Assembly: GCF_000422405.1 (NCBI RefSeq)
Contig: NZ_AULS01000001.1
Coordinates: forward strand, 186,001 to 250,000
DNA: 64,000 nt
Reading direction: 5' to 3'
Source: Microbacterium luticocti DSM 19459
Lineage (GTDB): Bacteria > Actinomycetota > Actinomycetes > Actinomycetales > Microbacteriaceae
Shown: in pieces, positions 1-8,079 of the stretch
How positions within the stretch are numbered: the stretch's first letter is position 1
Layout: every line of letters starts with the position of its first letter
Notes under the pieces: model-generated
Told to the model about the DNA's origin: nothing
What the model saw: only the letters and a program-made list of their open reading frames with translations
Database searches by the model: none
Program-made: the position numbers and the translations under genes

Positions 1-1834
1 CGTCATGTACGCCTGGGGCGGCAAGCCGTTTCTCACCGGTGCCTGGAGCGAGCTGAGGAGCCGCAAGCCGGGGATGATGCTGCTGATCGCGCTGGCGATC
101 ACCGTGGCGTTCTTCGCGTCCTGGGCCGCCACCCTCGGGCTGGTCGACCACGAGCTGGAGTTCTGGTGGGAGCTGGCGCTGCTGATCGTGATCATGCTGC
201 TGGGGCACTGGATCGAGATGCGCTCCCTGGCCCAGACCACCTCCGCGCTGGACTCCCTGGCCGCGCTCCTGCCCGACGAGGCCGAGCGCGTCGAGGGCGA
301 CGACGTCGTGAAGGTCGCGCCGGCCGAGCTGCGCGTCGGGGACGTCGTCATCGTCCGCCCCGGCGGCAGCATCCCCGCCGACGGCACCGTCGTCGACGGC
401 CGCGCCGACATGGACGAGTCGATGATCACCGGCGAGTCCCGGCCGGTCGCCCGCGGCGAGGGCGACCCGGTCATCGCCGGCACGGTGGCCACCGACTCCG
501 GCCTGCGGGTGGAGATCACGGCCACCGGGGACGACACGGCCCTGGCCGGCATCAACCGGCTCGTCGCCGAGGCGCAGAGCTCGTCTTCCCGTGCCCAGCG
601 CATCGCCGACCGCGCCGCCGCGTGGCTGTTCTGGTTCGCCCTCGGAGCGGCTCTGATCACCGCGACCGTCTGGACGCTGGCCGGGTCCCCCGACGACGCG
701 GTCGTGCGCACCATCACCGTCCTCGTGATCGCCTGCCCCCACGCCCTCGGCCTGGCGATCCCGCTGGTCGTCTCCATCGCCACCGAGCGCGCCGCCCGCG
801 GCGGCGTCCTGGTCAAGGACCGGCTGGCGCTGGAGTCCATGCGTCAGGTCGACGCCGTGCTGTTCGACAAGACCGGCACCCTGACCAGGGGCGAGCCCAC
901 CGTCACCGGCGTCGAGCCGACCGGAGACCTGGACGCCGACCAGGTGCTCGCCCTGGCAGCCTCGGCCGAGGCCGACAGCGAGCACCCGCTCGCCCGGGCC
1001 ATCGTCGCCGCCGCCAAGGACCGCAGCCTCGCGTTCGAGCCCGGCAGCGGCTTCACTTCCTCGCCCGCCGTAGGCGTCACCGCGACCGTGGCCGGCCACG
1101 AGGTCCGCGTCGGCGGGCCCCGGCTGCTCGAGGAGACCGGACAGTCCGAGATCGACGCGGCCGACGCCTGGCGCGGCGAGGGCGCGATCATCCTGCACGT
1201 CCTGCGCGACGGGCAGGTGGTCGGCGGGCTGAAGTTGGCCGACGAGGTCCGTCCGGAGTCCCGCGACGCCGTCGACGCCCTGCACCGGCTCGGCGTCGAG
1301 GTCGTCATGATCACCGGCGACGCCGAGGCCGTGGCGAACGAGGTCGGACGGGAACTCGGCATCGACCGCGTCTTCTCCGGCGTCCGTCCCGAGGACAAGT
1401 CGGCGAAGGTCGCCCAGCTGCAGCACGAGGGCAAGAAGGTGGCCATGGTCGGCGACGGCGTCAACGACGCCCCGGCGCTGGCCCAGGCCGACGTCGGCAT
1501 CGCTATCGGCGCGGGCACCGACGTCGCCATCGCCTCGGCCGGGGTCATCCTGGCCAGCTCCGACCCGCGCTCGGTGCTCTCGGTCATCCAGCTGTCGAAG
1601 GCCGCCTACCGGAAGATGAAGCAGAACCTGTGGTGGGCCGCCGGCTACAACCTCGTCTCCGTGCCGCTGGCAGCCGGCGTCCTCGCACCTGTCGGATTCG
1701 TGCTGCCGATGTCGGTCGGGGCGATCCTGATGTCGCTGTCCACCGTCGTCGTCGCCCTCAACGCCCAGCTGCTGCGGCGCATCGACCTCACCCCCGAAGC
1801 CAGCACCCGCTCCGTCCTGGAGCGCCAGAAGTGA
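1..1834 (+). CDS. copB: CopB-type copper-exporting P-type ATPase (5' partial)
   Basis: P1B-type ATPase that would pump copper out across the membrane. The gene is cut by the left edge: the frame is open to base 2, and the first visible residues (MYAWGGKPFLTGAW) match the stretch just before the transmembrane core, so the His-rich N-terminus of CopB proteins lies outside. Seen in order: an ITGES actuator loop, a CPH ion-binding motif at visible residues 244-246, the DKTGTLT phosphorylation site with Asp at residue 288, and a GDGVNDAPA hinge. CPH instead of CPC is typical of CopB rather than CopA. The stop overlaps a possible GTG start for csoR, and this linkage supports copper as the substrate. 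Silver remains possible. Confidence 0.9.
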   Translation, partial: VMYAWGGKPFLTGAWSELRSRKPGMMLLIALAITVAFFASWAATLGLVDHELEFWWELALLIVIMLLGHWIEMRSLAQTTSALDSLAALLPDEAERVEGDDVVKVAPAELRVGDVVIVRPGGSIPADGTVVDGRADMDESMITGESRPVARGEGDPVIAGTVATDSGLRVEITATGDDTALAGINRLVAEAQSSSSRAQRIADRAAAWLFWFALGAALITATVWTLAGSPDDAVVRTITVLVIACPHALGLAIPLVVSIATERAARGGVLVKDRLALESMRQVDAVLFDKTGTLTRGEPTVTGVEPTGDLDADQVLALAASAEADSEHPLARAIVAAAKDRSLAFEPGSGFTSSPAVGVTATVAGHEVRVGGPRLLEETGQSEIDAADAWRGEGAIILHVLRDGQVVGGLKLADEVRPESRDAVDALHRLGVEVVMITGDAEAVANEVGRELGIDRVFSGVRPEDKSAKVAQLQHEGKKVAMVGDGVNDAPALAQADVGIAIGAGTDVAIASAGVILASSDPRSVLSVIQLSKAAYRKMKQNLWWAAGYNLVSVPLAAGVLAPVGFVLPMSVGAILMSLSTVVVALNAQLLRRIDLTPEASTRSVLERQK

Positions 1835-1845
1835 AGGACACGCCC

Positions 1846-2202
1846 ATGACACTCGACACCACCACAGACGGCATCGGCACCGTCAGCCCCGCCACCGGGG
1901 CCGACGCCGGTGCACACCAGCACGGCTACATCAGCGACAAGGACCGCTACCTGGCGCGCATGAAGCGCATCGAGGGCCAGGCCCGCGGCATCGCCAAGAT
2001 GATCGACGAGGAGAAGTACTGCATCGACATCCTCACCCAGGTCTCGGCGCTCACCCGAGCTCTGCAGGGCGTCGCGACCGGATTGCTCGACGACCACCTC
2101 AAGCACTGCGTCCTCGACGCCGCCAAGCTCGGCGACGACGGCGCGGCCATCGCCAAGATCCAGGAAGCCACCGACGCGATCAACCGGCTCGTCCGGTCCT
2201 GA
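1846..2202 (+). CDS. csoR: CsoR copper-sensing repressor
   Basis: Cu(I)-responsive DNA-binding repressor, 118 residues from ATG 1846. A GTG at 1831 overlapping the copB stop is an alternative start that adds five residues. The family's three Cu(I) ligands are present: C59 (KYCIDIL) and the H84-x3-C88 pair (DDHLKHC). The helical core begins around residue 31 (DKDRYLARMKRIEGQ), so the first 30 residues are a nonconserved tail. CsoR releases DNA when it binds Cu(I). It sits directly after copB and so probably controls that operon. The copB promoter is outside the window; a CsoR-like dyad is visible at 15,331-15,343. Confidence 0.93.
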   Translation: MTLDTTTDGIGTVSPATGADAGAHQHGYISDKDRYLARMKRIEGQARGIAKMIDEEKYCIDILTQVSALTRALQGVATGLLDDHLKHCVLDAAKLGDDGAAIAKIQEATDAINRLVRS

Positions 2203-2246
2203 GGCTCGACGAGCAGCGCACCCGCGCACACCAAGGAGAGGGACCC

Positions 2247-2771
2247 ATGCCCCGTTTCGACCCGCTGACCGCCGAGACCGCCGTCGGCTCGTCCCGGGAC
2301 CTGCTCGGCGAGCTCGTCGAGCGCCACGGCACCGTGGGCGACATGGTCTCCACGATGGCCCACTCCCCGGCCGTCCTCGGCGGCTACCTGCAGCTGAGCC
2401 GGGCCATGCGCCGCGCCAAGCTCGACCGGAGGATCAGCGAGCTGATCTCCATCGCCGTGCAGGCGCAGCAGGGCTGCGGCCTGTGCCTCGACGCCCACGT
2501 CGCGGCCGCCCGCTCCCTGGGCGTCGCCGAGGAGGAGATCAGCCTCGCCCACCAGGGCACGTCGAGCGATCCCGCCATCTCGGCGATCATCCGGCTCGGG
2601 CTGCAGGTCTATCGGGAACCGACCTCCGTCACCGACGAGCAGATCGCCGAGCTCCGCGCGTTCGGCTACAGCGACCGCGCGATCGCCGACGTCGTCGGCG
2701 TCGTCGCGCTCAACATCCTCACCGGCGCGTTCAACCTCGTCGCCGGGCTGGGACCCGAGGACCAGCACTGA
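2247..2771 (+). CDS. AhpD/carboxymuconolactone decarboxylase family protein
   Basis: All-helical AhpD-like protein of 174 residues with a CxxC redox motif and trailing His (C77, C80, H84 in CGLCLDAH), the pattern of alkylhydroperoxidase-type members of the CMD family. Such proteins reduce peroxides or act as thiol oxidoreductases in the cytoplasm. A good ribosome site (AAGGAGAG) precedes ATG 2247. It lies 44 bases after csoR and is probably in the same transcript. A role in coping with copper-driven peroxide stress is an inference from context; the substrate is unknown. Confidence 0.75.
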   Translation: MPRFDPLTAETAVGSSRDLLGELVERHGTVGDMVSTMAHSPAVLGGYLQLSRAMRRAKLDRRISELISIAVQAQQGCGLCLDAHVAAARSLGVAEEEISLAHQGTSSDPAISAIIRLGLQVYREPTSVTDEQIAELRAFGYSDRAIADVVGVVALNILTGAFNLVAGLGPEDQH

Positions 2772-3039
2772 CGCCCGAGGGCATTCTCTTCGGCGACCCG
2801 ACTGTGCACGGGGCCTTTCGACCGGCGGGTGCGGGCCGCGTCGTCGGCCTCGCACCGGCTGGCCTGGCAGCGGGAGCCGTGCTCGCAGCAGTCGCACTGG
2901 CCTCGGCCAGAGCGGGGTCTGGCGGTCAGCTCCCGGGTCGGATTGGCATGTCGCCGGTGTTTGCCGAATACTTGTCCGGGGCCGCGGCGTGCTCCGCGGC
3001 ACTCTGGGGCCACCGAATCGAGCGGAAGGCGGGAAGGCA

Positions 3040-3588
3040 GTGCAGCGTTTCCTGAGCATCGCGCGCCGCTTCTCGCCGGTGCTCGCGGTCCTCACCGTCG
3101 CAGCTCTGCTGATGCTGCAGCCGCCGGCTCGCGCCGCTGACCATTTCTCGATGTCTGCGTCACTGGGCACCGTCGCCGCCGGTGCGGGCGCTGCCGAGAT
3201 GGCGACCGGTCATTCCCCGGCGAACAGCGCTCCCATTGTGGTCCACGGCCAGTTCTCGACCAAGAACGTCGGTGACCAGCAGGCGGCCGCGGCCGCCGAC
3301 CCCCTGTCCATGGGGACCGTGTCCTCCGGGATGGGCATGGCGTCGGGCTGCGGCGCGGACTGCGGCTCGCCGGCGAGCCCGTCCCCGGGGCCGATGGACT
3401 GCGTCGCAGCGGGCTGCCTGATCCTGCTGGTGCTGCTGGTCGGGATCGGAAGCCTGCGGCCGGCAGCCCGCGGAGGCGGCTGGTCGCTTCCGCGCCCAGC
3501 ACGGCGCACTCTCATTGAATCGTTGGTCCTCCGCTGCTGGGCTCGCCCTCCGCTGAGCCTCGCCGAGCTGTCGATCAGTCGCACCTGA
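3040..3588 (+). CDS. DUF6153-like small membrane protein (copy 1)
   Basis: Protein of 182 residues from GTG 3040, chosen for the GGCGGGAAGG ribosome site just upstream. It has an N-terminal signal or membrane segment (about residues 10-33), a Gly/Ala/Met-rich external stretch and a second hydrophobic segment (VAAGCLILLVLLVGIGS) preceded by Cys residues. It ends in PPLSLAELSISRT. That ending resembles the C-terminal signature of the actinobacterial DUF6153 family (PPDL-x-LxxLRI), whose function is not known. Two relatives lie at 5,450 and 11,125. The repeated link with copper genes suggests an envelope role in metal handling, which is an inference. Confidence 0.55.
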   Translation: MQRFLSIARRFSPVLAVLTVAALLMLQPPARAADHFSMSASLGTVAAGAGAAEMATGHSPANSAPIVVHGQFSTKNVGDQQAAAAADPLSMGTVSSGMGMASGCGADCGSPASPSPGPMDCVAAGCLILLVLLVGIGSLRPAARGGGWSLPRPARRTLIESLVLRCWARPPLSLAELSISRT

Positions 3589-3660
3589 GCCGGTCGCAGG
3601 TCCATCCGCGCCCGTTTCGGGGCAGCAGACATGCAGCCGTGGCCGTTCCCAGCCGGAGAA

Positions 3661-3697
3661 CCGGCAAGTAACCACGGACCCGGCAAGTAACCACGGA
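3661..3697. repeat. Two-copy 19-bp-period direct repeat
   Basis: The 18-base unit starting CCGGCAAGTAACCACGGA occurs at 3661-3678 and again at 3680-3697. It lies in the 285-base gap between the first DUF6153-like gene and the His-rich protein gene. No gene, clear promoter or terminator is visible in this gap otherwise. The pair could be a regulatory site or a trace of local duplication. Confidence 0.7.
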
Positions 3698-3873
3698 ACC
3701 TGTGGGCGGGTGTGCCGACCCGCGACGCTCGCGACGCCCCGGAGTCCATTCTCTGACGACTCCTTTGACAACTCGCGACGACCCCACCGGCTGGAGTTGA
3801 GCGGTCCATGCATCCTCGGCGACGTCGGGCACGTCTTCCCCGGTGGCCGTCGACCATCCCAGCTGAGAGACCC

Positions 3874-4632
3874 ATGACCAAGAACCAGAAATCATCCACT
3901 AAGTCTTCGAAATCGTTGCCATCGCAGCGCTCGACCGGCGGGCGTACGGCCAGCAGCCGGTCCGCGCGGGACCGGCTGCGGCAGATGCAGCTCCAGGAGG
4001 CCAAGGCCCGCCGGACTCGACGGCTGATCACGGGTGCCGCGATCGCCGTCGTGGTGCTGGCCGTCGCCGCCGGAGCGGTGGTCATCGCCAGCCTCCAAGG
4101 CGGAGGATCCGGCGACCCCTCCGGCGGGTCGGCCGCCGCCGCGGGGCGTCGGGACCTGCCGCCATGGTCGCTGCCCGCCAACACCTCTGACGCGGCGAAG
4201 GCCGCCGGCCTCCGAGTCGGCCCGATGGAGGGAACGGCGGCCCACTTCCACTCCCACCTCGACATCAGCGTCAACGGGCAGCCCATCGCCGTGCCGGCCA
4301 ACATCGGCGTCGACCCCGCTAGCGGCCAGATGTCGGAGCTCCACACCCACGACGAACGCGGCGTGCTGCACGTCGAGGCCCCCACCGCCGACGGCCGCTA
4401 CACCCTCGGCCAGGTCTTCACCGAGTGGCAGGTCCGCCTCGACGCCGAAGGCATCGGCGGACTGGACAACAGCAACACCGACAGCCTGCGCGCCTACGTC
4501 GACGGGAAGCGATTCCAGGGAGACCCCGCCACGATCCAGCTCACCGCCCACCGGCAGATCTCACTGGTCTACGGGCCGCGAGACGCCACCGACGACCCGG
4601 CGGCCAGCTACGCCTTCGAGCAGGGCGAGTAG
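3874..4632 (+). CDS. Membrane-anchored His-rich protein, HFHSH/HTHD family (copy 1)
   Basis: Uncharacterised protein of 252 residues from ATG 3874; an in-frame upstream start at 3808 has no support. Layout: a basic, low-complexity cytoplasmic N-terminus, one transmembrane helix at about 51-73, then an extracytoplasmic domain. The domain carries two conserved His clusters, HFHSHLD (H124, H126, H128, D130) and ELHTHDERGVLHVE (H157, H159, D160, H166). This density of His/Asp suggests a metal-binding site, probably copper given the neighbours. A paralogue lies at 11,739 with the same clusters. No enzyme activity can be assigned. Only 3 bases separate it from the thioredoxin gene downstream. Confidence 0.75.
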   Translation: MTKNQKSSTKSSKSLPSQRSTGGRTASSRSARDRLRQMQLQEAKARRTRRLITGAAIAVVVLAVAAGAVVIASLQGGGSGDPSGGSAAAAGRRDLPPWSLPANTSDAAKAAGLRVGPMEGTAAHFHSHLDISVNGQPIAVPANIGVDPASGQMSELHTHDERGVLHVEAPTADGRYTLGQVFTEWQVRLDAEGIGGLDNSNTDSLRAYVDGKRFQGDPATIQLTAHRQISLVYGPRDATDDPAASYAFEQGE

Positions 4633-4635
4633 ACG

Positions 4636-5232
4636 ATGCCAGCGAGAGGACCACAGACCGCGGCCCGGACCGTTGCGCTGGCCGCCGTCGTGCTGAGCGT
4701 GACGCTGGCCGCGGGCTGCACGAAGTCCATCGACTCCGCCTCGCCGTCGAAGGACGGCGGCTCCGCCGGGCCGGCCTCCGGTGTGCAGCTCTATCAACCC
4801 GGCCAGCGCAAGCCCGCCTCGACCGCCGGAGGGCCGGACGTCATGACCGGCGAGAACGTGACCACCGACCATCCCGGCAAGGTGGTCGTGGTCAACGTGT
4901 GGGCGTCCTGGTGCGGGCCCTGCCGCAAGGAGGCTCCCGACCTCGCCGCCGCGAGCCGTGACACGGCCAAGACGGCCCGGTTCGTCGGCCTCAACATCCG
5001 CGACGACCGCGAAGCCGCGCAGGCCTTCACCCGCGCCTTCAAGACCCCCTACCCGAGCATCTTCGACCCCGAGGGCAAGCAGCTCGTCAGGTTCTCCGGC
5101 CAGCTGTCGACCACAGCGATCCCGACCACCCTGGTGATCGACCGCGACCGGCGCAGCGCAGCCCGGATCACCGGCCCGGTCGACCGCGACACCCTCGTCG
5201 CGCTCATCACCGACACCGCCAACGGCAAATAG
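4636..5232 (+). CDS. TlpA/ResA-type thioredoxin lipoprotein (copy 1)
   Basis: Extracytoplasmic thiol-disulfide oxidoreductase of 198 residues. A lipoprotein signal peptide ends in LAAGC (lipidated Cys 28), and a thioredoxin fold carries WCGPC (C93, C96) in the AhpC-TSA/TlpA context (VVVVNVWASWCGPCRKE). A cis-Pro loop is visible (AIPTTLVID). Proteins of this type reduce cysteines of apocytochromes or copper-binding proteins outside the membrane and are re-reduced by CcdA. It follows the His-rich protein gene by 3 bases. The paralogue at 6,161 is closely similar over the whole mature domain. Confidence 0.88.
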   Translation: MPARGPQTAARTVALAAVVLSVTLAAGCTKSIDSASPSKDGGSAGPASGVQLYQPGQRKPASTAGGPDVMTGENVTTDHPGKVVVVNVWASWCGPCRKEAPDLAAASRDTAKTARFVGLNIRDDREAAQAFTRAFKTPYPSIFDPEGKQLVRFSGQLSTTAIPTTLVIDRDRRSAARITGPVDRDTLVALITDTANGK

Positions 5233-5299
5233 CCGACGCCCCGATGAGTGCCGGACGGGCAAGGGAGGTGCTGGAATCGAACGGAGGCTGGAGCCCCGG

Positions 5300-5345
5300 C
5301 GGTGAGCGGGGACATGCCCGTGGCGCTGCCGGTGGCCTTCTTCTC
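5300..5345 (+). pseudogene. Remnant of a ccdA 5' region
   Basis: About 45 bases here match the start of the intact ccdA around 6,807-6,850. Both encode SG-x-MPVALPVAF, after which this copy runs into unrelated sequence (FFSRARPDGH) and the CcdA reading frame is lost. It follows the first thioredoxin gene, just as intact ccdA follows the second. It is best read as the scar of a duplicated thioredoxin-ccdA unit whose second half was deleted. Confidence 0.7.
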
Positions 5346-5449
5346 CCGGGCACGTCCCGATGGACACCCTGCCGCTGCTCCTACACTCAGCTTGCGTTTA
5401 GCTCGGCCTCGCCGCAGCGCGACTGATTAGTCTCCATCTGAGGTACGGT

Positions 5450-5956
5450 GTGCCTGTGCGCGTGCGCCCGAGCCTGACATCCAGCCGATTCCTGGGCTGG
5501 ATCGTCGTCCTCGTCGCTGCCGTCGCAATCGTGTTCGGGGCGGCAGTCACCGTTCAATCCGGCCAGAAGTCGGCGACGCCGCATGTCGAAGCTGTCAGCC
5601 CGGCGGTGCATCGGCAAGTCCTGACCGAGGAAGGCCAAGCGGTTGATCACGGCTGGCAGACCGTGGGGGTGGCGTCCGTGTCGCCGCCTGTTCCCGCAGC
5701 CCAGGTGAGCGGCGGTTTCTCGATGACGCCGTCCTCCGGCTCCGACCACGGACCCGGCGACGGCAGCTGCCCACTTCTCGCCGCGGCATGCATGATCGCC
5801 CTGATGGTAGTCCTGGTGAGCTGGAGGCTCCGTCGACCCGGCACATCGGTGATCCGCATCCTGCCGCGGATGGCGACCCAGGTCCCGCAGGTCTCCTCCG
5901 TGCGCTACATGCCAGCGGCTCGATCTCCACTCATGTTCGGGATCAGTCTGACCTGA
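5450..5956 (+). CDS. DUF6153-like small membrane protein (copy 2)
   Basis: Protein of 168 residues from GTG 5450. It has an N-terminal membrane segment (FLGWIVVLVAAVAIVFGAA), an external linker, a second hydrophobic helix with flanking Cys (CPLLAAACMIALMVVLVSW) and a C-terminus (SPLMFGISLT) that is a weaker version of the xxLxxLRI ending in copies 1 and 3. Family assignment rests mainly on this shared layout and on position before a thioredoxin lipoprotein gene. Function unknown. Confidence 0.45.
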   Translation: MPVRVRPSLTSSRFLGWIVVLVAAVAIVFGAAVTVQSGQKSATPHVEAVSPAVHRQVLTEEGQAVDHGWQTVGVASVSPPVPAAQVSGGFSMTPSSGSDHGPGDGSCPLLAAACMIALMVVLVSWRLRRPGTSVIRILPRMATQVPQVSSVRYMPAARSPLMFGISLT

Positions 5957-6160
5957 TCGATGAAGGGGAGGCACAGCCTCTCCCGCTGCGGTTGACTTCC
6001 ATAGCGCGACCCTCTACCGCCCATGTCGCGGCGAGACGCCCGCGCTGTTCCCTGCGTGCATCGCCACGTTCAGCTGGCGCACCGTCGGCTGCCCCTTGTT
6101 CGCGCGAACCCGCTCGCGTTCGGTGTTCGGCATCGGTGTGCCCGTATTCGGAGATCCCAA

Positions 6161-6766
6161 ATGCTTCATCTCGTCAAGCCCGGCCCGGTAAAGGCCCGGC
6201 GTGTCGTTGTCGCGGCCGCCTCGGCCGCTCTTCTTCTCGTTACTTCGGCCTGCAGCACTGGTGCCGGTGCATCCCCGACTGGTGGCACCAGTCGCGGAGC
6301 AGTCCCCGATCCGGGACTGGTTCTGTTCAAGCCGTCCGACCGGCAACGAACCGCCGTTGCTGAAGGGCCCAAGGTCATGGGATCGGGGACCGCGACCACG
6401 AGGCATCCGGGCAGGGTCGTGGTGATCAATGTCTGGGCCTCTTGGTGCGGCCCCTGCCGCAAGGAGGCACCCGACCTGGCCGCTGCCAGCCGCAGCACGG
6501 ACGAGGTCGCCCGCTTCGTCGGTCTCAACATCAGGGACCAGCGCGATGCCGCGCGGGCGTTCAGCCGTGCCGTCAAGATGCCGTATCCGAGCATTTTCGA
6601 CCCCGAGGGGCAGCAGCTGGTCAAGTTCTCCGGGCAACTGTCGACCACCGCCATCCCGACAACGTTGGTGATCGACGAGCAACAGCGCAGCGCGGCCCGA
6701 ATCACGGGCCCTGTCGATCGCGACACCCTGATCCAATTGGTCAACGACACCGCCGACGGCAGGTGA
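6161..6766 (+). CDS. TlpA/ResA-type thioredoxin lipoprotein (copy 2)
   Basis: Second extracytoplasmic thioredoxin, 201 residues from ATG 6161. The longer in-frame start at 6023 would bury the signal peptide and is rejected. The lipobox is LLVTSAC (Cys 31) and the active site WCGPC (C96, C99). The mature domain is nearly the same as copy 1 (for example GPVDRDTL near the end). It lies 6 bases before ccdA, the membrane protein expected to supply it with electrons, so the pair forms a working thiol-reducing branch. Confidence 0.88.
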   Translation: MLHLVKPGPVKARRVVVAAASAALLLVTSACSTGAGASPTGGTSRGAVPDPGLVLFKPSDRQRTAVAEGPKVMGSGTATTRHPGRVVVINVWASWCGPCRKEAPDLAAASRSTDEVARFVGLNIRDQRDAARAFSRAVKMPYPSIFDPEGQQLVKFSGQLSTTAIPTTLVIDEQQRSAARITGPVDRDTLIQLVNDTADGR

Positions 6767-6772
6767 GCGGCA

Positions 6773-7540
6773 ATGCTTGATCAACTGGCCGCATGGGCGA
6801 CACAGTCGGTGAGCGGGTCGATGCCGGTGGCCCTCCCGGTCGCCTTCCTCGCCGGTTTGGTGTCGTTCTTCTCCCCCTGCGTCATCCCGCTGTTGCCTGG
6901 CTACATCTCCTACGCCACTGGCATGTCTGCCGCCGACCTCGTCGCCGGCGGCTCACGGATGCGTCTGGGACGGACCTTGATGGGCAGCAGCCTGTTCGTC
7001 GCCGGGTTCGGCGTGGTCTTCGTTGCGAGCGCGTCACTGGCCGGGCTGCTGGGCAGCAGGTTCATCACCTGGCAGGACCCGCTCACCCGCGTCATGGGCG
7101 TGATCATGATCGGGCTCGGACTGGCCTTCACTGGCCTCCTCCGCTTCGCCCAGCGCGACCTGCGACTCAGTTGGCTGCCTCGCTTCGGGCTTCTCGCGGC
7201 CCCGCTGATCGGCTTCGTGTTCGGGCTGGGCTGGACGCCGTGCATCGGGCCGACCCTCGGGGTCGTGTTGACCATGGCGATGAGTCAGGCGACCGCAGCC
7301 AAAGGGGCGTGGCTGGCCATCGCCTACACGCTCGGACTCGGCATCCCGTTCATCGCCGCGGCGATCGCGTTCAACAAGATCAGCACGGCCGCCCGCGCCC
7401 TGCGGAACCGGCAGCAGTTGATCATGCGCATCGGCGGTATCTCCATGATCATAGTCGGCCTGCTGATGGCCACCGGCCTGTGGACCAACGTGATCGGTGC
7501 GCTCCGACAATCCATCAGCGGATTCGTGACGGTGATCTGA
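6773..7540 (+). CDS. ccdA: CcdA cytochrome c biogenesis / thiol-electron transporter
   Basis: Polytopic membrane protein of 255 residues in the CcdA/DsbD-core family, which carries electrons from cytoplasmic thioredoxin to extracytoplasmic thioredoxins such as the lipoprotein upstream. Seen: about six hydrophobic helices, the first Cys in VSFFSPCVIPLLPGY (C36) and the second in GWTPCIGPTLG. These are the two redox cysteines of the family. The stop overlaps the next ATG (TGATG). Together with resB and ccsB downstream it makes a system II cytochrome c biogenesis set. Confidence 0.92.
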   Translation: MLDQLAAWATQSVSGSMPVALPVAFLAGLVSFFSPCVIPLLPGYISYATGMSAADLVAGGSRMRLGRTLMGSSLFVAGFGVVFVASASLAGLLGSRFITWQDPLTRVMGVIMIGLGLAFTGLLRFAQRDLRLSWLPRFGLLAAPLIGFVFGLGWTPCIGPTLGVVLTMAMSQATAAKGAWLAIAYTLGLGIPFIAAAIAFNKISTAARALRNRQQLIMRIGGISMIIVGLLMATGLWTNVIGALRQSISGFVTVI

Positions 7541-7848
7541 TGAAGCAACCAGGCAGCAACAGCACTCCCGAAGAACGTCGTCGAAAGCAACGCCAACGCG
7601 AGATGAACCGCCAACTGCGCGTGTGGACTCCGCGCCGCGTCGTCGGGTGGATCCTCGTCGTGCTAGCGGTGGTGATGGGCATCACGCACTGGCTCGCGCA
7701 CCTGGGATGGCGACCGATCCCACTGGCCATGGGCTGGCAGGATCTGCTGCTCGGCTACCCAGCCGCAGGCCTTCTCGCCATTGCCGGCGGGGTCGTCATC
7801 GGCGCGCGCACCCACCGGCCTGGATCCGGGAACCGTGGCCATCACTGA
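7540..7848 (+). CDS. Small two-helix membrane protein
   Basis: Unrecognised 102-residue protein whose ATG overlaps the ccdA stop (TGATG), so translation is probably coupled. It has a highly charged N-terminus (EERRRKQRQREMNRQLR) followed by two hydrophobic segments (VVGWILVVLAVVMGI and GLLAIAGGVVIGA) and a short basic tail. The position next to ccdA and before lgt suggests an accessory part of the redox or lipoprotein machinery. No family was recognised. Confidence 0.6.
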   Translation: MKQPGSNSTPEERRRKQRQREMNRQLRVWTPRRVVGWILVVLAVVMGITHWLAHLGWRPIPLAMGWQDLLLGYPAAGLLAIAGGVVIGARTHRPGSGNRGHH

Positions 7849-8079
7849 TCCCGCTCACAGATTGCCGCACCACATGTCCCGAAACCGGCACTGACAGCAA
7901 GGCAGAAGTATGCACCCCCACACGCCAACGGCAATGCCCTTGACATCGGTACGCATCCACGGGCACCGGGACACCGGGTCCGTCCGTCTTCGGACGATGC
8001 ACGACAGCGGTCCAAGCCGGCACCACGTCCTGCTCGCATGCGTGCAGGGCTGCAGCGACATCGGGGAGGCATCGGCTCA
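7849..8079. other. Intergenic region before lgt
   Basis: A 231-base gap with no convincing gene. It contains TTGACATCGGTAC at 7940-7952, nearly the same as the start of the CsoR-like site at 15,321 (TTGACATCGATAC) but without its GGGGTA half. It may be a -35 element for the lgt-lnt part of the run. No clear -10 is visible. Confidence 0.35.

Noticed and set aside
166..1840. Long + strand open frame inside copB, rich in Arg and Pro
   Set aside because: It is the shifted-frame reading of the ATPase gene in high-GC DNA; only its last part from 1846 is a real gene (csoR).
1947..3170. 407-codon minus-strand open frame across csoR and the CMD gene
   Set aside because: Antisense shadow of well-supported + strand genes; low-complexity composition and no recognisable domain.
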